47,551 nt of DNA, taken from positions 1 to 47,551 of the forward strand of contig NZ_JABRWP010000013.1 in NCBI RefSeq assembly GCF_013249045.1, written 5' to 3'. Both the position numbers and the translations under genes were made by a program. Below, piece by piece: positions 18,738 through 28,649 of this stretch; the first letter of the stretch is position 1; every line of letters starts with the position of its first letter. The notes below the pieces were generated by a model that saw only the letters and a list, made by a program, of their open reading frames with translations, was not told the DNA's origin and ran no database searches. Source of the DNA: Winogradskyella eckloniae (GTDB lineage Bacteria; Bacteroidota; Bacteroidia; Flavobacteriales; Flavobacteriaceae).

Positions 18738-20042
18738 ATGAGTAATATAGTAGCTGTTGTAGGTCGTCCTAATGTAGGAAAGTCTACATTTTTTAATCGT
18801 CTTATTAAAAGACGTGAGGCTATAGTTGATGCCGTTAGTGGTGTAACTAGAGATAGGCATTATGGTAAAACGGATTGGAACGGTAAAGAATTTTCTTTAA
18901 TCGATACTGGAGGATATGTTGTTGGAAGTGATGATATATTTGAAGCCGAAATCGATAAGCAAGTAGAACTGGCTATTGATGAAGCTGATGCCATTATTTT
19001 TATGGTTGATGTAGAATCTGGAGTTACAGGAATGGATGAGGATGTTGCTCAATTATTAAGAAAAATAAAAAAGCCCGTCTTTTTAGTCGTCAATAAAGTT
19101 GATAATAATAAGCGTTTAGAAGATGCTGTAGAATTTTACGCTCTTGGTTTAGGTGAGTATTACGCTATAGCAAGTATAAATGGAAGTGGTACAGGAGATC
19201 TATTAGATGCTGTTGTAGCTGCTTTGCCAGAAAAAGAAGAGGAAGAGCAAGACGAGTTGCCGCGATTTGCGGTAGTAGGACGTCCAAATGCAGGAAAGTC
19301 TTCTTTTATTAACGCTTTAATTGGCGAAGAGCGCTATATCGTAACCGATATTGCAGGTACTACTAGAGATGCTATTGATACAAAATATAATCGTTTTGGT
19401 TTTGAGTTTAACTTAGTTGATACAGCCGGCATACGACGTAAATCTAAAGTAAAAGAAGATTTAGAATTTTACTCCGTAATGCGAAGTGTTAGAGCAATTG
19501 AACATTGTGATGTATGTTTAGTTGTTGTCGATGCTACACGTGGTTTTGATGGTCAGGTTCAAAATATTTTTTGGTTAGCTGAAAGAAATAGAAAAGGGGT
19601 TGTTATTCTTGTTAATAAATGGGATTTAATTGAAAAAGATACCAAAACCGCTAAGGATTTTGAAAAACACATAAGAGAACAAATAGCACCATTTACAGAT
19701 GTGCCCATTGTTTTTATTTCTGTACTCAATAAACAACGTATCTTTAAAGCTATTGAAACGGCTGTTGAGGTTTATCAAAATAGGGCTAAGCGCATTAAAA
19801 CGAGTGTGCTTAATGAGACCTTGTTACCAATAATAGAACACCAACCACCACCAGCTTATAAAGGTAAGTTTGTGAAAATAAAATATATTATGCAGCTACC
19901 AACACCACAACCTCAGTTTGCATTTTTTTGTAATTTACCTCAATATGTTAAGGAGCCTTATAAACGCTTTTTGGAAAATAAATTACGTGATCAGTTTGAT
20001 TTTAATGGTGTGCCTGTAAGTGTTTATATGAGAAAAAAATAG
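18738..20042 (+). CDS. der: Ribosome biogenesis GTPase Der (EngA)
   Basis: Der is a double-GTPase needed for maturation of the 50S subunit. The 434-residue protein has two consecutive G domains. The first has GRPNVGKST (9-17), DTGG (about 57-60) and NKVD (about 120). The second has GRPNAGKSS (about 181-189), DTAGIRRK (about 229-236) and NKWD (about 295). A C-terminal KH-like domain follows (about 350-434), with [16 protein letters not shown] and [12 protein letters not shown] at the end. The length is normal. A promoter lies directly upstream, and the lectin-domain cargo gene begins 8 nt after the stop, so the two may share a transcript. Confidence 0.97.
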   Translation: MSNIVAVVGRPNVGKSTFFNRLIKRREAIVDAVSGVTRDRHYGKTDWNGKEFSLIDTGGYVVGSDDIFEAEIDKQVELAIDEADAIIFMVDVESGVTGMDEDVAQLLRKIKKPVFLVVNKVDNNKRLEDAVEFYALGLGEYYAIASINGSGTGDLLDAVVAALPEKEEEEQDELPRFAVVGRPNAGKSSFINALIGEERYIVTDIAGTTRDAIDTKYNRFGFEFNLVDTAGIRRKSKVKEDLEFYSVMRSVRAIEHCDVCLVVVDATRGFDGQVQNIFWLAERNRKGVVILVNKWDLIEKDTKTAKDFEKHIREQIAPFTDVPIVFISVLNKQRIFKAIETAVEVYQNRAKRIKTSVLNETLLPIIEHQPPPAYKGKFVKIKYIMQLPTPQPQFAFFCNLPQYVKEPYKRFLENKLRDQFDFNGVPVSVYMRKK

Positions 20043-20050
20043 GAATAATT

Positions 20051-22480
20051 ATGCAATCAAGGTTTTTCATTTTCATTTTTCTCTTGTTGCATGGTTTTGT
20101 TTATTCGCAAAACTTTCCTCCAGAGATTAGTGTTACTGGTGGCCAAACGTATTGCCCAAATGTTCCGGTTTCAATAGTAACTTCTGTAACAATTACAGAT
20201 CAAAACCCAGAAGACACTAACTTGGCTCAAGTTTTTATACAAATTTCTGAAGGCTATGAAATCGGTCAAGATACTCTAGAATTATTAGGAAGTCATCCTA
20301 ATATTACTTCGGCATGGAATGCTGCTGAAGGTCGATTAACACTTATTGGTCCTGCCTCATTTGATGCATTTACAACGGCTATAGAAAATGTAGTGTTTAA
20401 TACAAGTCAAGTGAGTTTTTCGCAGAATCGTGAATTTTCAATAAACTTAGGTGAAGCAAATTATCTGCCTAGTACAGGTCATTATTATTTTTATGTTGCC
20501 CAAACTAGCATTACATGGTCAGAGGCAAGAGACGCAGCTGCCGCACAAAGTTATTTTGGGTTGCAAGGCTATTTGGCTACGATAACTACGGAGGAAGAAT
20601 CTCAGTTAGCAGGAGCACAAAGTGCAGGTACTGGTTGGATAGGCGGATCTGATGAGGAAAATGAAGGCACATGGAAATGGGTTACAGGACCAGAAGCTGG
20701 ACAAGTATTTTGGCAAGGTGTTTCTAATGGATTTGCACCAGATGGTATGTTTGCATTTTGGAATTCTAACGAGCCTAATGATTTTAATAACGAGAATTAT
20801 GCGCACATAACAGATCCTTCTATTGGTGTTTTAGGGTCTTGGAATGATTTAGGAAATTCTGGCGATGTAGATGTTAATAGTCCATATCATCCAAAAGGTT
20901 ATATAGTAGAGTTTGGTGGCATGCCAAATGAACCCGAAATTAATCTCTCAGTAAGTAGCACTTTAGTGATGCCAAGGGTAAATAGCGAAGCAGTGACCTT
21001 TTGTGGTTCAGGACAATACACGTTGAGTGTAGAATCCTCTACTAACGACGTTTGGTGGTTTGATAACGAAAGCGCAATAACACCTATTCATTCTGGCTTA
21101 GAGTACAGTCCTAACCTTAATGAAACAACCACATTTTGGCTGTTACCTGTAGTTCAAGGCTGTCTCACAAATTCGGAAAAAGTACCATTTACAGTAACCA
21201 TACAGCCCAATCCGATTGTTTCAGATATTGTCATTACCCAATGCGAAGATCATGTAATGGATGGTGTTTCAAACTTTAATTTAAGTGATTATTTAGAGGA
21301 AATAGTTACAGGAAATTTAGCCGATTTTGATGTTGAATTTTTCGACACTGCTGATTTGTCGACCGCCATTGATGATCAAGTGTATACCAATTTAATGAAC
21401 AATCAAATTGTATATGCCTTAGTGACTCATACATTAACGGGTTGCCAAAGTAGTGCTGAGGTGGTACTCAACGTAAGTTCGGCAGTAGTAAGTGGTGCTA
21501 ATTTAAAGGTGTGTGATAGTTTTGACGAAACAGGTTTTGCTGATTTTGATTTGAGTTTAGCAGAAGCTCAAATTTTAGATGCATTGGCTTCAGATATTTC
21601 AATATTAGGTTATTTTGAAACTTATGAGGATGCCTTGTTAGAAGTCAATAGCATAAATAGTATGTATACAAATACAGAAGCTTATAGTCAAACCGTATTT
21701 GCAAGACTAGAGCAAAATGGAAGTTGTTATAGTATCGCAGAAATTAATTTATTGGTAGAAATGCTACCTAATTTGCGCGCAGATGAAGTCGTTTATTATT
21801 GTTCAAATAGTTTCCCGGAACCTATTGTTTTAGAAGGTGGTATTCTTGAGGACATCCCAAATAATTATTATTACAACTGGTCAACGGGTGAAACCACAAT
21901 TGCTATTGAGGTGAATGAACCAGGGACTTATACAGTGCAAGTAACAAAACCATTTGGCTGTACGAACGAAAGAGTTATAACAGTATTACCTTCAAGTACG
22001 GCAGAGGTTGAAGCCATTGAAATTTTAGATTTATCCGATAATAATACGATTTCGGTTTTGGTTTCTGGTGATGGTGAATACCTCTATAGTTTAGATGATG
22101 AAAATGGGTTTTATCAAGACATCAATACTTTCATAAACGTATCTGCAGGCACGCACACAGTTTATGTTAAAGATATAAAAGCCGATTGTGGTAGTATAGC
22201 TGCGGAAATTTCGGTGTTAGGATTTCCAAAATTCTTTACGCCCAATGGAGATACTATTAACGATGTTTGGGAAATAAAAGGTGTAGCCTTTGAAGAGCAC
22301 GTCATTGATCGTATTTCTATATTTAATCGTTATGGAAAACTAATAGCTCAATTAAATGCCGATAGACTGTATTGGGATGGAACTTTTAATGGTGAATTAT
22401 TACCAACAGATGATTATTGGTTCATTGCAGAATTGTTAGATGGAAGAAAAAGTAATGGTCATTTTACCTTAAAACGATAA
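20051..22480 (+). CDS. T9SS cargo protein with a C-type lectin-like domain
   Basis: An 809-residue secreted protein. The signal peptide (1 to about 19, FVYSQ) is followed by a beta-sandwich region and a C-type lectin-like domain at about 141-290: HYYFYVAQTSITWSEARDAA, GYLATITTEEES, TGWIGGSDEENEGTWKWVTG, FAFWNSNEPNDFNNENYAHI and SWNDLG. The EPN plus WND motifs are those that bind Ca2+ and sugar in classical lectin domains, so carbohydrate binding is plausible. Several Ig/PKD-like segments follow. The end is a type B T9SS domain (about 725-809; FFTPNGDTINDVW, YWDGTFNGELLPTDDYWF). It lies 8 nt after der, which is probably a positional link only. A surface adhesin or glycan-binding role is inferred. 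Confidence 0.9.
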   Translation: MQSRFFIFIFLLLHGFVYSQNFPPEISVTGGQTYCPNVPVSIVTSVTITDQNPEDTNLAQVFIQISEGYEIGQDTLELLGSHPNITSAWNAAEGRLTLIGPASFDAFTTAIENVVFNTSQVSFSQNREFSINLGEANYLPSTGHYYFYVAQTSITWSEARDAAAAQSYFGLQGYLATITTEEESQLAGAQSAGTGWIGGSDEENEGTWKWVTGPEAGQVFWQGVSNGFAPDGMFAFWNSNEPNDFNNENYAHITDPSIGVLGSWNDLGNSGDVDVNSPYHPKGYIVEFGGMPNEPEINLSVSSTLVMPRVNSEAVTFCGSGQYTLSVESSTNDVWWFDNESAITPIHSGLEYSPNLNETTTFWLLPVVQGCLTNSEKVPFTVTIQPNPIVSDIVITQCEDHVMDGVSNFNLSDYLEEIVTGNLADFDVEFFDTADLSTAIDDQVYTNLMNNQIVYALVTHTLTGCQSSAEVVLNVSSAVVSGANLKVCDSFDETGFADFDLSLAEAQILDALASDISILGYFETYEDALLEVNSINSMYTNTEAYSQTVFARLEQNGSCYSIAEINLLVEMLPNLRADEVVYYCSNSFPEPIVLEGGILEDIPNNYYYNWSTGETTIAIEVNEPGTYTVQVTKPFGCTNERVITVLPSSTAEVEAIEILDLSDNNTISVLVSGDGEYLYSLDDENGFYQDINTFINVSAGTHTVYVKDIKADCGSIAAEISVLGFPKFFTPNGDTINDVWEIKGVAFEEHVIDRISIFNRYGKLIAQLNADRLYWDGTFNGELLPTDDYWFIAELLDGRKSNGHFTLKR

Positions 22481-22540
22481 AAGTTTTAATACCATTTCAT
22501 ATCTTATTACGTTTTACCTCTTAATCATCAATCAATTCAT

Positions 22541-25321
22541 ATGAAGAAACTAATTTTAGTTTTTACATTTTTATTTTCATTGCTGTCATTTGCTCAAGAA
22601 AAATCATTTGAAATTGTAGGTTCACTAAAAACGGAAGATTCTAATTCTCCTATAGAATCAGCCACGGTTTTTTTACAGCGAATAAAGGATAGTACAGTGG
22701 TGTCTTATACCATTTCGGATAAGGATGGTAAATTTAAACTAGAGAGTTCTACTTATGATAAGGCATTAAATTTTTATGTGTCTTATGTTGGTTATGGTAC
22801 CTATTTTAAAAAAATAGTAATTGATAAAGATAAAATTGATCTTAAACTAATTACCTTAAAATTAGAAAATCAGCTCGAGGAAGTTTTAGTAAAATCCACA
22901 GCGCCAATTACAATTAAGAAGGATACGTTAGAGTTTAATGTAAAGTCTTTTAAAACAAAAAAGGATGCCAATGTCGAAGATTTATTAAAACAATTGCCTG
23001 GTGTAGAAGTTGATGATGCCGGAAATATAAAAGTTAATGGTAAGCCAGTAAATAAGATTTTAGTGAATGGTAAACCTTTTTTTGGTAATGATCCTACCAT
23101 TACCACAAAGAACTTAACTAAGGATATCATTGAGAAAATTCAAGTGGTAGATACAAAAACGAAGTCAGAAGCTTTTACAGGAGAAGAAGGTGATAAAGAC
23201 AGTAAAACTATCAATCTCACTATAAAAGAGGAGAATAATAAAGGTGTCTTTGGACGTGTGTCTGCAGGAGGAGGTACAGATGAGCGATATGAGTTTGCAG
23301 GCATGGTAAATCTGTTTAATAATGATAGAAGAATTAGCGTATTAGCAGGAGGGAATAATACGAATTCTCCTGGGTTTAGTTTTGGCGAAATTCACAAAAT
23401 ATTTGGAAGTGGTGGTGGAATCTCATTTAACAGCAACGGTTCTTTTTCATTAGGAGGGCGATCATTTGGTGGAGGTCAAGGCATTGTGACATCGCAAAAT
23501 GTTGGTGTCAATTATGCAGATATTATTGGAGAGCATACAGATATATCTTCTGATTATTTTTATGCGTCAAGTCGATCAAAAAATGAAACGTCATTAGAGC
23601 GAGAAACCATTTTATCAGATTCTAGATTTTTTACGAATTCCGATACCAATTCAGATAATGATTCACATAACCATTCTGTAAATCTTGAATTTGAAATTGA
23701 AACGGATTCTACATTTCAAATCAGTTTTGAACCTTCCTTTAGTTTTTCAAAATCACAAACACGTTACTTTAGTAATGAAGAAACTTTAGATGAAAACTTT
23801 GATTTAACCAATCAATCAGAGGTTAATTCCTTTGTTGAAAGTTATGCGAACACATTTTCTAATACGTTTTCAATGACTAAGAAAGTAGGTCATAAAGGTT
23901 CTTATTTTAAGTTTGAGTTAGAAACAGATGTTAATGATCAAGATAGTGATGATTTCATAAATTCTGATACAGAAGTTTTTGGGAGTGCTCCAGAAATTAT
24001 TGAACGCAATCAGTTTACACTTGGCGACGATCATAGTTATGGCGTGTCTGCAGCGTTGTCTTACAGAATCGCATTAATTGCTAAAAAATTATTTTTAAAT
24101 TTTGAATATGAGTATGCAAAAGACATCGATAATAATTTAAAAAGTACTTTTGATTATAATGATTCTACACAAGATTTTTCAGATTTTAATACAGACTTAA
24201 GTACTGATTTTAAATATTCAGATGTGCGTAGTATACCAACTATAGGTTCGAACTTTAGAGGAGAAAAGTTATCTCTTTACTTTAAAATGAGCTACAATAA
24301 GAGATCACTTAAAAATGAAGATCAGCTTAGGCCACAATTCAACGTAGAAAGAGCATTTGAGGCTATTGAGGCGAACTACAGAGTGAATTATAGGTTTAGT
24401 CCAAAATCTTCAATTTATGCGAATTACAGATTAAGTAATCGGCCTCCAGCACTGAGGCAGTTGCAAGCGTTTGAAGATGTTTCTAATCCGTTGGTTACTA
24501 TTATAGGAAATCCAAATTTAGAACCTTCAAATAGACATAGTGTATATGGTGGTTATAATGGTTTTGATTGGCAAAAACGAACAGGGTTTTATGCAAATTT
24601 TAATGCCAATGTTAGTAATAATCAAGTCGTTTCTAAATCCGTAGTCGATCCAGAAACATTAAAACGAACAACCACCTTTGAAAACGTTGATGGCAATTAT
24701 AATTATGGTGTATCTGGGAACTTTACTAAGGATTTTAAAATAGACACAGTACGAACCATTAAGTTGGCTATAAGAACGCATTATAATTTTAATAAGCGTA
24801 TCAATTTTAATAACGATATAAAATATTCTAGTGAGGTGCAAACTATTTCTCCGCGCTTAGGTGTGGATTTTATTTGGGCTAAAGTCATGGAATTTAAACC
24901 CTATTATCAACTCAGTTTCACTAATAATACGTATGATATCACATCGTTTGAGGATATTGAATTTACAACCCATCATGCAGGTTTACGAACGGCAACTTTT
25001 TTACCTAAAAATTTAGAATGGCGGAATGATATTAATTTTAATTATAACCCAAATGTAGCCGATGGATTTCAGAAAAGTGCTTGGTTTTGGAATTCTACTT
25101 TGGCGTACAGTATCTTTAATGAAAAAGCAATCATCACCTTAAAAGTGTACGATTTATTAAATCAAAATACGAATGCGAGACGAATTGCTACACAAGATTA
25201 TATAGAAGATAGTCAGAGTACAGTATTACAACAATATGTGATGTTGAGTCTCAGTTACAAGTTTAACAGTCTTGGAAGTAAAGGAAACACCACTGATGGT
25301 GATATTATTTTTATAGACTAA
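22541..25321 (+). CDS. Outer membrane beta-barrel protein, TonB-receptor-like
   Basis: A 926-residue outer-membrane protein with a signal peptide (1 to about 19, LLSFAQ), a carboxypeptidase-regulatory-like domain (about 22-110; VGSLKTEDSNSPIESATVFL), a plug-like domain (about 115-225; DANVEDLLKQLPGVEVDDAG, KVNGKPVNKILVNGKPFFG) and a large C-terminal beta-barrel with many aromatic strands. The family is the Bacteroidota outer-membrane beta-barrel group related to TonB-dependent receptors; a clear TonB box was not seen. A Gly/Ser-rich loop (about 285-312; GSGGGISFNSNGSFSLGGRS) is notable. It lies 60 nt after the lectin cargo gene and may be cotranscribed. No SusD-like partner is adjacent, so it is not a typical polysaccharide-utilisation pair. 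The substrate is unknown. Confidence 0.88.
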   Translation: MKKLILVFTFLFSLLSFAQEKSFEIVGSLKTEDSNSPIESATVFLQRIKDSTVVSYTISDKDGKFKLESSTYDKALNFYVSYVGYGTYFKKIVIDKDKIDLKLITLKLENQLEEVLVKSTAPITIKKDTLEFNVKSFKTKKDANVEDLLKQLPGVEVDDAGNIKVNGKPVNKILVNGKPFFGNDPTITTKNLTKDIIEKIQVVDTKTKSEAFTGEEGDKDSKTINLTIKEENNKGVFGRVSAGGGTDERYEFAGMVNLFNNDRRISVLAGGNNTNSPGFSFGEIHKIFGSGGGISFNSNGSFSLGGRSFGGGQGIVTSQNVGVNYADIIGEHTDISSDYFYASSRSKNETSLERETILSDSRFFTNSDTNSDNDSHNHSVNLEFEIETDSTFQISFEPSFSFSKSQTRYFSNEETLDENFDLTNQSEVNSFVESYANTFSNTFSMTKKVGHKGSYFKFELETDVNDQDSDDFINSDTEVFGSAPEIIERNQFTLGDDHSYGVSAALSYRIALIAKKLFLNFEYEYAKDIDNNLKSTFDYNDSTQDFSDFNTDLSTDFKYSDVRSIPTIGSNFRGEKLSLYFKMSYNKRSLKNEDQLRPQFNVERAFEAIEANYRVNYRFSPKSSIYANYRLSNRPPALRQLQAFEDVSNPLVTIIGNPNLEPSNRHSVYGGYNGFDWQKRTGFYANFNANVSNNQVVSKSVVDPETLKRTTTFENVDGNYNYGVSGNFTKDFKIDTVRTIKLAIRTHYNFNKRINFNNDIKYSSEVQTISPRLGVDFIWAKVMEFKPYYQLSFTNNTYDITSFEDIEFTTHHAGLRTATFLPKNLEWRNDINFNYNPNVADGFQKSAWFWNSTLAYSIFNEKAIITLKVYDLLNQNTNARRIATQDYIEDSQSTVLQQYVMLSLSYKFNSLGSKGNTTDGDIIFID

Positions 25322-25334
25322 TATCTAGGACGTA

Positions 25335-26156
25335 TTACCAACTGCCACCAGCACCTCCTCCAGAGAAGCCTCCACCGCCTCCGAAGCCACCACCAAAGCT
25401 GCCGCCACCTGAACTTCCGCCAAAACCACCTCCAAAACCACCTGAAGATGAGCCTCTAGAATAGCTGCCACGACCCATATTACTAAGAATAATAGCTTCT
25501 AAGATACTTCTACTGTCTGTTCTGTTGCCGCGATTTCCACCGTTTCGGCCACCACGAGATTTAGAAATGGCAATAACAAAAATTATAAATATTATAACTA
25601 AGAACAAAATCACTTCAAACGGAATGCCAGTTGTAGCTTGCCTGTTATTTTTATATGCACCACTCAAGATGTCGATTATAACGTCTGTTCCTTTGTCTAA
25701 ACCGCTGTAATAATCATCTTTTTTAAATTCAGGAATAATAACGTTACGTGTAAGTTCTCCCACAATACCAGCTGTAAGACGATCCTCTACGCCGTATCCT
25801 GGTGAAATCCATATTTTTCTGTCTTGTCTTGCCAACAGAATAAAAACAGCATTGTCTTTTTCGGCCTGTCCAATTCCCCATTTTTGTCCCCATCTTGGCG
25901 TCAATAAACCTATGTTTTCGCCTTTTGTTGTAGGAATAATAACTACAATTATTTCTGTTGAAGTACTGTCACTATAACGTTGAAGTTTTTGAGTTAAAGC
26001 AGAAAATTGATGTTGTTTTAAAACTTTGGTACTATCTATGACAGGAGGAATAAATTTTGGTTTATCAGGTACATTATATTGTGCATGGACAGTATAAAAG
26101 AACCCTCCTAATAGGCTCAGTAGCAATGTAAATACTAAAGTTCTAATTTTAATCAT
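25335..26156 (-). CDS. TPM-domain protein with Gly-rich tail (YgcG family)
   Basis: A 273-residue membrane protein with a signal peptide (ending VHAQ), a periplasmic TPM domain (about 38-165; LTQKLQRYSDSTSTEIIVVI, GIGQAEKDNAVFILLARQDR, GYGVEDRLTAGIVGEL), a transmembrane helix (about 178-195; IPFEVILFLVIIFIIFVIAI), and a Gly/Ser/Phe-rich tail ending GGAGGSW. The tail is characteristic of the YgcG group. The start overlaps the stop of the upstream TPM gene (TAATG), suggesting translational coupling. TPM plus LemA clusters are common; a role in membrane or photosystem-like complex maintenance is known for plant relatives, but the bacterial function is unclear. It converges with the barrel gene with only 13 nt between. 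Confidence 0.9.
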   Translation of the reverse strand: MIKIRTLVFTLLLSLLGGFFYTVHAQYNVPDKPKFIPPVIDSTKVLKQHQFSALTQKLQRYSDSTSTEIIVVIIPTTKGENIGLLTPRWGQKWGIGQAEKDNAVFILLARQDRKIWISPGYGVEDRLTAGIVGELTRNVIIPEFKKDDYYSGLDKGTDVIIDILSGAYKNNRQATTGIPFEVILFLVIIFIIFVIAISKSRGGRNGGNRGNRTDSRSILEAIILSNMGRGSYSRGSSSGGFGGGFGGSSGGGSFGGGFGGGGGFSGGGAGGSW

Positions 26157-26593
26157 TAGTGTTTTGAAATTGTATTATCAAGTTCATTAGTATCGCCATG
26201 TACCCAAGGAAAATGTTTAGATAATTCCTTTCCGGCATTATCTATTCCATTTATAAGTCCTTCGACAAAGTTACCTTCTTTAAAGTGTTTAGAAATAATA
26301 TCTCTTGTTGTATTCCAAAACTCTTGATTTACCTTAGCATCAATACCTTTGTCTCCGTAAATCATAAACGTTCTGTCTTCAACGGCGACATAAATAAGCA
26401 CACCATTTTGCGCTTTCGTATTGTCCATTTTTAAATAATGGAAAACCTCTAAAGTATGCTCAAAAATATCCTGTTTACATTGTTTTTCTATGTGTACGCG
26501 GATTTCTCCAGATGTGTGTTGTTCTGCTTTTCGAATTGCTTCTACGATTCTCTCTTCGTCTTGTGCACTTAGAAAATCTTCAAGATTAGACAT
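26156..26593 (-). CDS. TPM-domain protein
   Basis: A 145-residue protein made of one TPM domain without signal peptide: FLSAQDEERIVEAIRKAEQH, TSGEIRVHIEKQ, TKAQNGVLIYVAVEDRTFMI and GDKGIDAKVNQEFW. It lies between LemA (12 nt upstream) and the Gly-rich TPM protein (1-nt overlap downstream). This LemA-TPM-TPM order is common in Bacteroidota. It is probably cytoplasmic or membrane-associated through its partners. The molecular function is not established. Confidence 0.9.
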   Translation of the reverse strand: MSNLEDFLSAQDEERIVEAIRKAEQHTSGEIRVHIEKQCKQDIFEHTLEVFHYLKMDNTKAQNGVLIYVAVEDRTFMIYGDKGIDAKVNQEFWNTTRDIISKHFKEGNFVEGLINGIDNAGKELSKHFPWVHGDTNELDNTISKH

Positions 26594-26605
26594 TTTAATT
26601 GCTTA

Positions 26606-27202
26606 TTAAAGGTCAAATTCTACTTCAACAGGTTTTTCAGCACCAAGTTCAGCATCAAAATAAGGTTTCTCGTCAAAATTTAAAAAGCCTGCTAAAATGC
26701 TATTTGGAAACGTATTAACATGAATGTTATATGGCTTTATCTTTTCATTATAACGAGTTCTCGCTGTCTGAATTGTATTTTCTGTACTTGTTAATTCATC
26801 CTGTAGTTTTAAGAAATTTTGGTTGGTTTTTAAATCAGGATATTTTTCTACAGTCACTAATAAACGGGATAATGCACTACTCAAACCACCTTGTGCTTGG
26901 TTAAATGCTTTTAACTGTTCTGGTGTTATATTAGAAGGGTCTATTGTTGTTTTTGTAGCTTCAGATCTTGCTTTAATAACAGCTTCTAAGGTCCCTCTTT
27001 CAAAATCAGCGGCACCTTGTACTGTTTTAACTAAATTACCAATAAGGTCATTTCTTCTTTGGTAAGAAGTTTGCACATTTCCCCAAGATTCTTTTACATT
27101 TTCGTTAAGTGTTACTGCTGTGTTATTAAAATTCTTACCCCAAGAATATAATCCAAATCCAATGATTGCAATTACGATAACAGGAATTAGCCATTTTTTC
27201 AT
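26606..27202 (-). CDS. LemA family protein
   Basis: A 198-residue protein with one N-terminal membrane helix (about 4-24; WLIPVIVIAIIGFGLYSW) and a helical domain typical of LemA: SWGNVQTSYQRRNDLIGNLV, AVIKARSEAT, LLVTVEKYPDLKTNQNF and ENTIQTARTRYNEKIKPYN, then FPNSILAGFLNF. The length is normal. It is in a tight minus-strand series with a MerR regulator 12 nt upstream and two TPM proteins downstream, so the four are probably one operon. The role is unknown beyond association with TPM proteins. Confidence 0.94.
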   Translation of the reverse strand: MKKWLIPVIVIAIIGFGLYSWGKNFNNTAVTLNENVKESWGNVQTSYQRRNDLIGNLVKTVQGAADFERGTLEAVIKARSEATKTTIDPSNITPEQLKAFNQAQGGLSSALSRLLVTVEKYPDLKTNQNFLKLQDELTSTENTIQTARTRYNEKIKPYNIHVNTFPNSILAGFLNFDEKPYFDAELGAEKPVEVEFDL

Positions 27203-27214
27203 AATAGTTTAGTT

Positions 27215-27544
27215 TTAAAGTTGTGTTTTTATTTTAGTAAGTTGTGCTTTTATGCTTTCTAGTTTTTCAATGATTTCAAATTTGTCTAAAGCCTGTTTTT
27301 TCTCTTCTTTTAGATGTGTTTTTGCACCTTCGAGGGTAAATCCTCTTTCTTTAACGAGATGGTATATAAATTTTAAATTCTTTATATCCTCTGGTGTAAA
27401 TTTACGGTTGCCTTTGGCATTTTTTTTAGGTTTTAAAATGTCAAATTCTTTCTCCCAAAACCGAATTAAGGAAGCGTTTACTTTAAATGCTTTGGCAACT
27501 TCTCCAATGCCATAATAACGTTTTTCTGCTAAATCTATGTGCAT
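27215..27544 (-). CDS. MerR family transcriptional regulator
   Basis: A 109-residue DNA-binding protein with the MerR helix-turn-helix and wing (about 10-75): YYGIGEVAKAFKVNASLIRF, WEKEFDILKPKKNAKGNRKF and TPEDIKNLKFIYHLVKERGF. A short coiled coil follows for dimerisation (about 80-109). There is no effector-binding domain and no Cys, so it is a short MerR of the kind common next to M23 peptidase genes in Flavobacteriia. It begins 1 nt after the peptidase stop codon. It may regulate its own operon, but no target site was identified. Confidence 0.92.
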   Translation of the reverse strand: MHIDLAEKRYYGIGEVAKAFKVNASLIRFWEKEFDILKPKKNAKGNRKFTPEDIKNLKFIYHLVKERGFTLEGAKTHLKEEKKQALDKFEIIEKLESIKAQLTKIKTQL

Positions 27545-27545
27545 C

Positions 27546-28517
27546 TTAATCGAGAGATTGGTTTTCTAATGACGCTTTTTTGAGTAATATATCGTATTCT
27601 TCTGCAGATAAATTGCCATAGTAAAAGTTAATTGGATTGATGCGCTCGCCATCTTTAAATACTTCGTAATGCAAATGTGGCGCTTCTGATCTACCTGTAC
27701 TTCCTACGTAGCCTATTAAATCGCCTCGTTTTACACGTTGATTTACTTTAACGTTGTATTTGTATAAATGCGCATACAACGAAATGTAGCCATAACCATG
27801 ATCTATTCTAATATGGTTACCATAGCCTGTAGAACCATTGTCTGCTCGTTTAATAACGCCATCGCCAGAGGCATAAATTGGTGTGCCTCTTGGTGCAGTG
27901 AAGTCCATACCAAAATGAAATTTTCTAACCTTTGTAAACGGATCTGTTCTATAGCCATAACCAGATGCCATACGTGTTAAATTCACATTATTAATAGGTT
28001 GAATGGCTGGTATAGCTTCTAAAAATTTTTCCTTGTCTTCTGCGAGTTTCGCGATTTCATCTAAGGATTTAGATTGTACCACTACGGCTTTTTCTAATAT
28101 GTCAATGCGTTTAAAACTTTCGGCAATTAACTCAGAGTTATTATAGCCTTCATATTTTTTATATCTATTTATACCTCCAAATCCAGCTCTACGTTGCTCT
28201 GTTGGGATTGGGTTGGCTTCAAAGTAAAGTCTGTAGATGGCGTTATCACGCTCTTCAACATTTTCAAGAGCAGCAAAAGCATCATCGGTTCTTTTATTTA
28301 ATATTTCGTATTGCAATTGCATATTTTCTAATTCTCTTGCCATTTGTCGTTCCTTAGGAGATTCAACATATTGACTGACAATGAAAAAAGATAAAAAACC
28401 AAATAGAGCTGCTGCAGTTAAAAATAAAGCAGCATACTTAAACGTTGTTCTTTTCTTCCGCTTTATTTTGCGGTAAGACAGCGTTTCAGAATCATAATAA
28501 TATTTTACTTTAGCCAT
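27546..28517 (-). CDS. M23 family metallopeptidase (LytM-type endopeptidase)
   Basis: A 323-residue cell-wall peptidase. It has a basic cytoplasmic start, one membrane helix (about 27-48; YAALFLTAAALFGFLSFFIV), a periplasmic coiled coil (about 55-175) and a C-terminal M23 domain. The zinc ligands are visible in FHFGMDFTAPRGTPIYASGD (His and Asp) and in EAPHLHYEVF (His-x-His). The segment YGNHIRIDHGYGYISLYAHL is typical. It should cleave peptidoglycan cross-links at the inner-membrane side of the periplasm. It heads the MerR-LemA-TPM series. A minus-strand TATCTTTG (plus 28587-28594) lies about 70 nt upstream and could be its -7 element. Confidence 0.94.
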   Translation of the reverse strand: MAKVKYYYDSETLSYRKIKRKKRTTFKYAALFLTAAALFGFLSFFIVSQYVESPKERQMARELENMQLQYEILNKRTDDAFAALENVEERDNAIYRLYFEANPIPTEQRRAGFGGINRYKKYEGYNNSELIAESFKRIDILEKAVVVQSKSLDEIAKLAEDKEKFLEAIPAIQPINNVNLTRMASGYGYRTDPFTKVRKFHFGMDFTAPRGTPIYASGDGVIKRADNGSTGYGNHIRIDHGYGYISLYAHLYKYNVKVNQRVKRGDLIGYVGSTGRSEAPHLHYEVFKDGERINPINFYYGNLSAEEYDILLKKASLENQSLD

Positions 28518-28586
28518 GTTTGAATTTATGCTATTTTTGCAGCTTATAAGTCCACAAAGTCATGGTCTTAATATTAGCGTAACGAC

Positions 28587-28594
28587 CAAAGATA
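28587..28594 (-). promoter_or_regulatory. Candidate -7 element for the M23 peptidase operon
   Basis: On the minus strand the sequence reads TATCTTTG, matching TAnnTTTG. No TTG is visible at the -33 spacing, so it is only a half match. On the plus strand of the same gap TATTTTTG (28532-28539) could serve alaS, also without a clear -33 element. Confidence 0.35.
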
Positions 28595-28649
28595 AAAAAA
28601 TGTTTTGCATTTACGTAAATTTATTAAAAACAAGCTCTAATTTCAGAAT

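Noticed and set aside
22870..23130. An 86-codon minus-strand frame
   Set aside because: It is antisense to the plug domain of the beta-barrel protein and has no family features.
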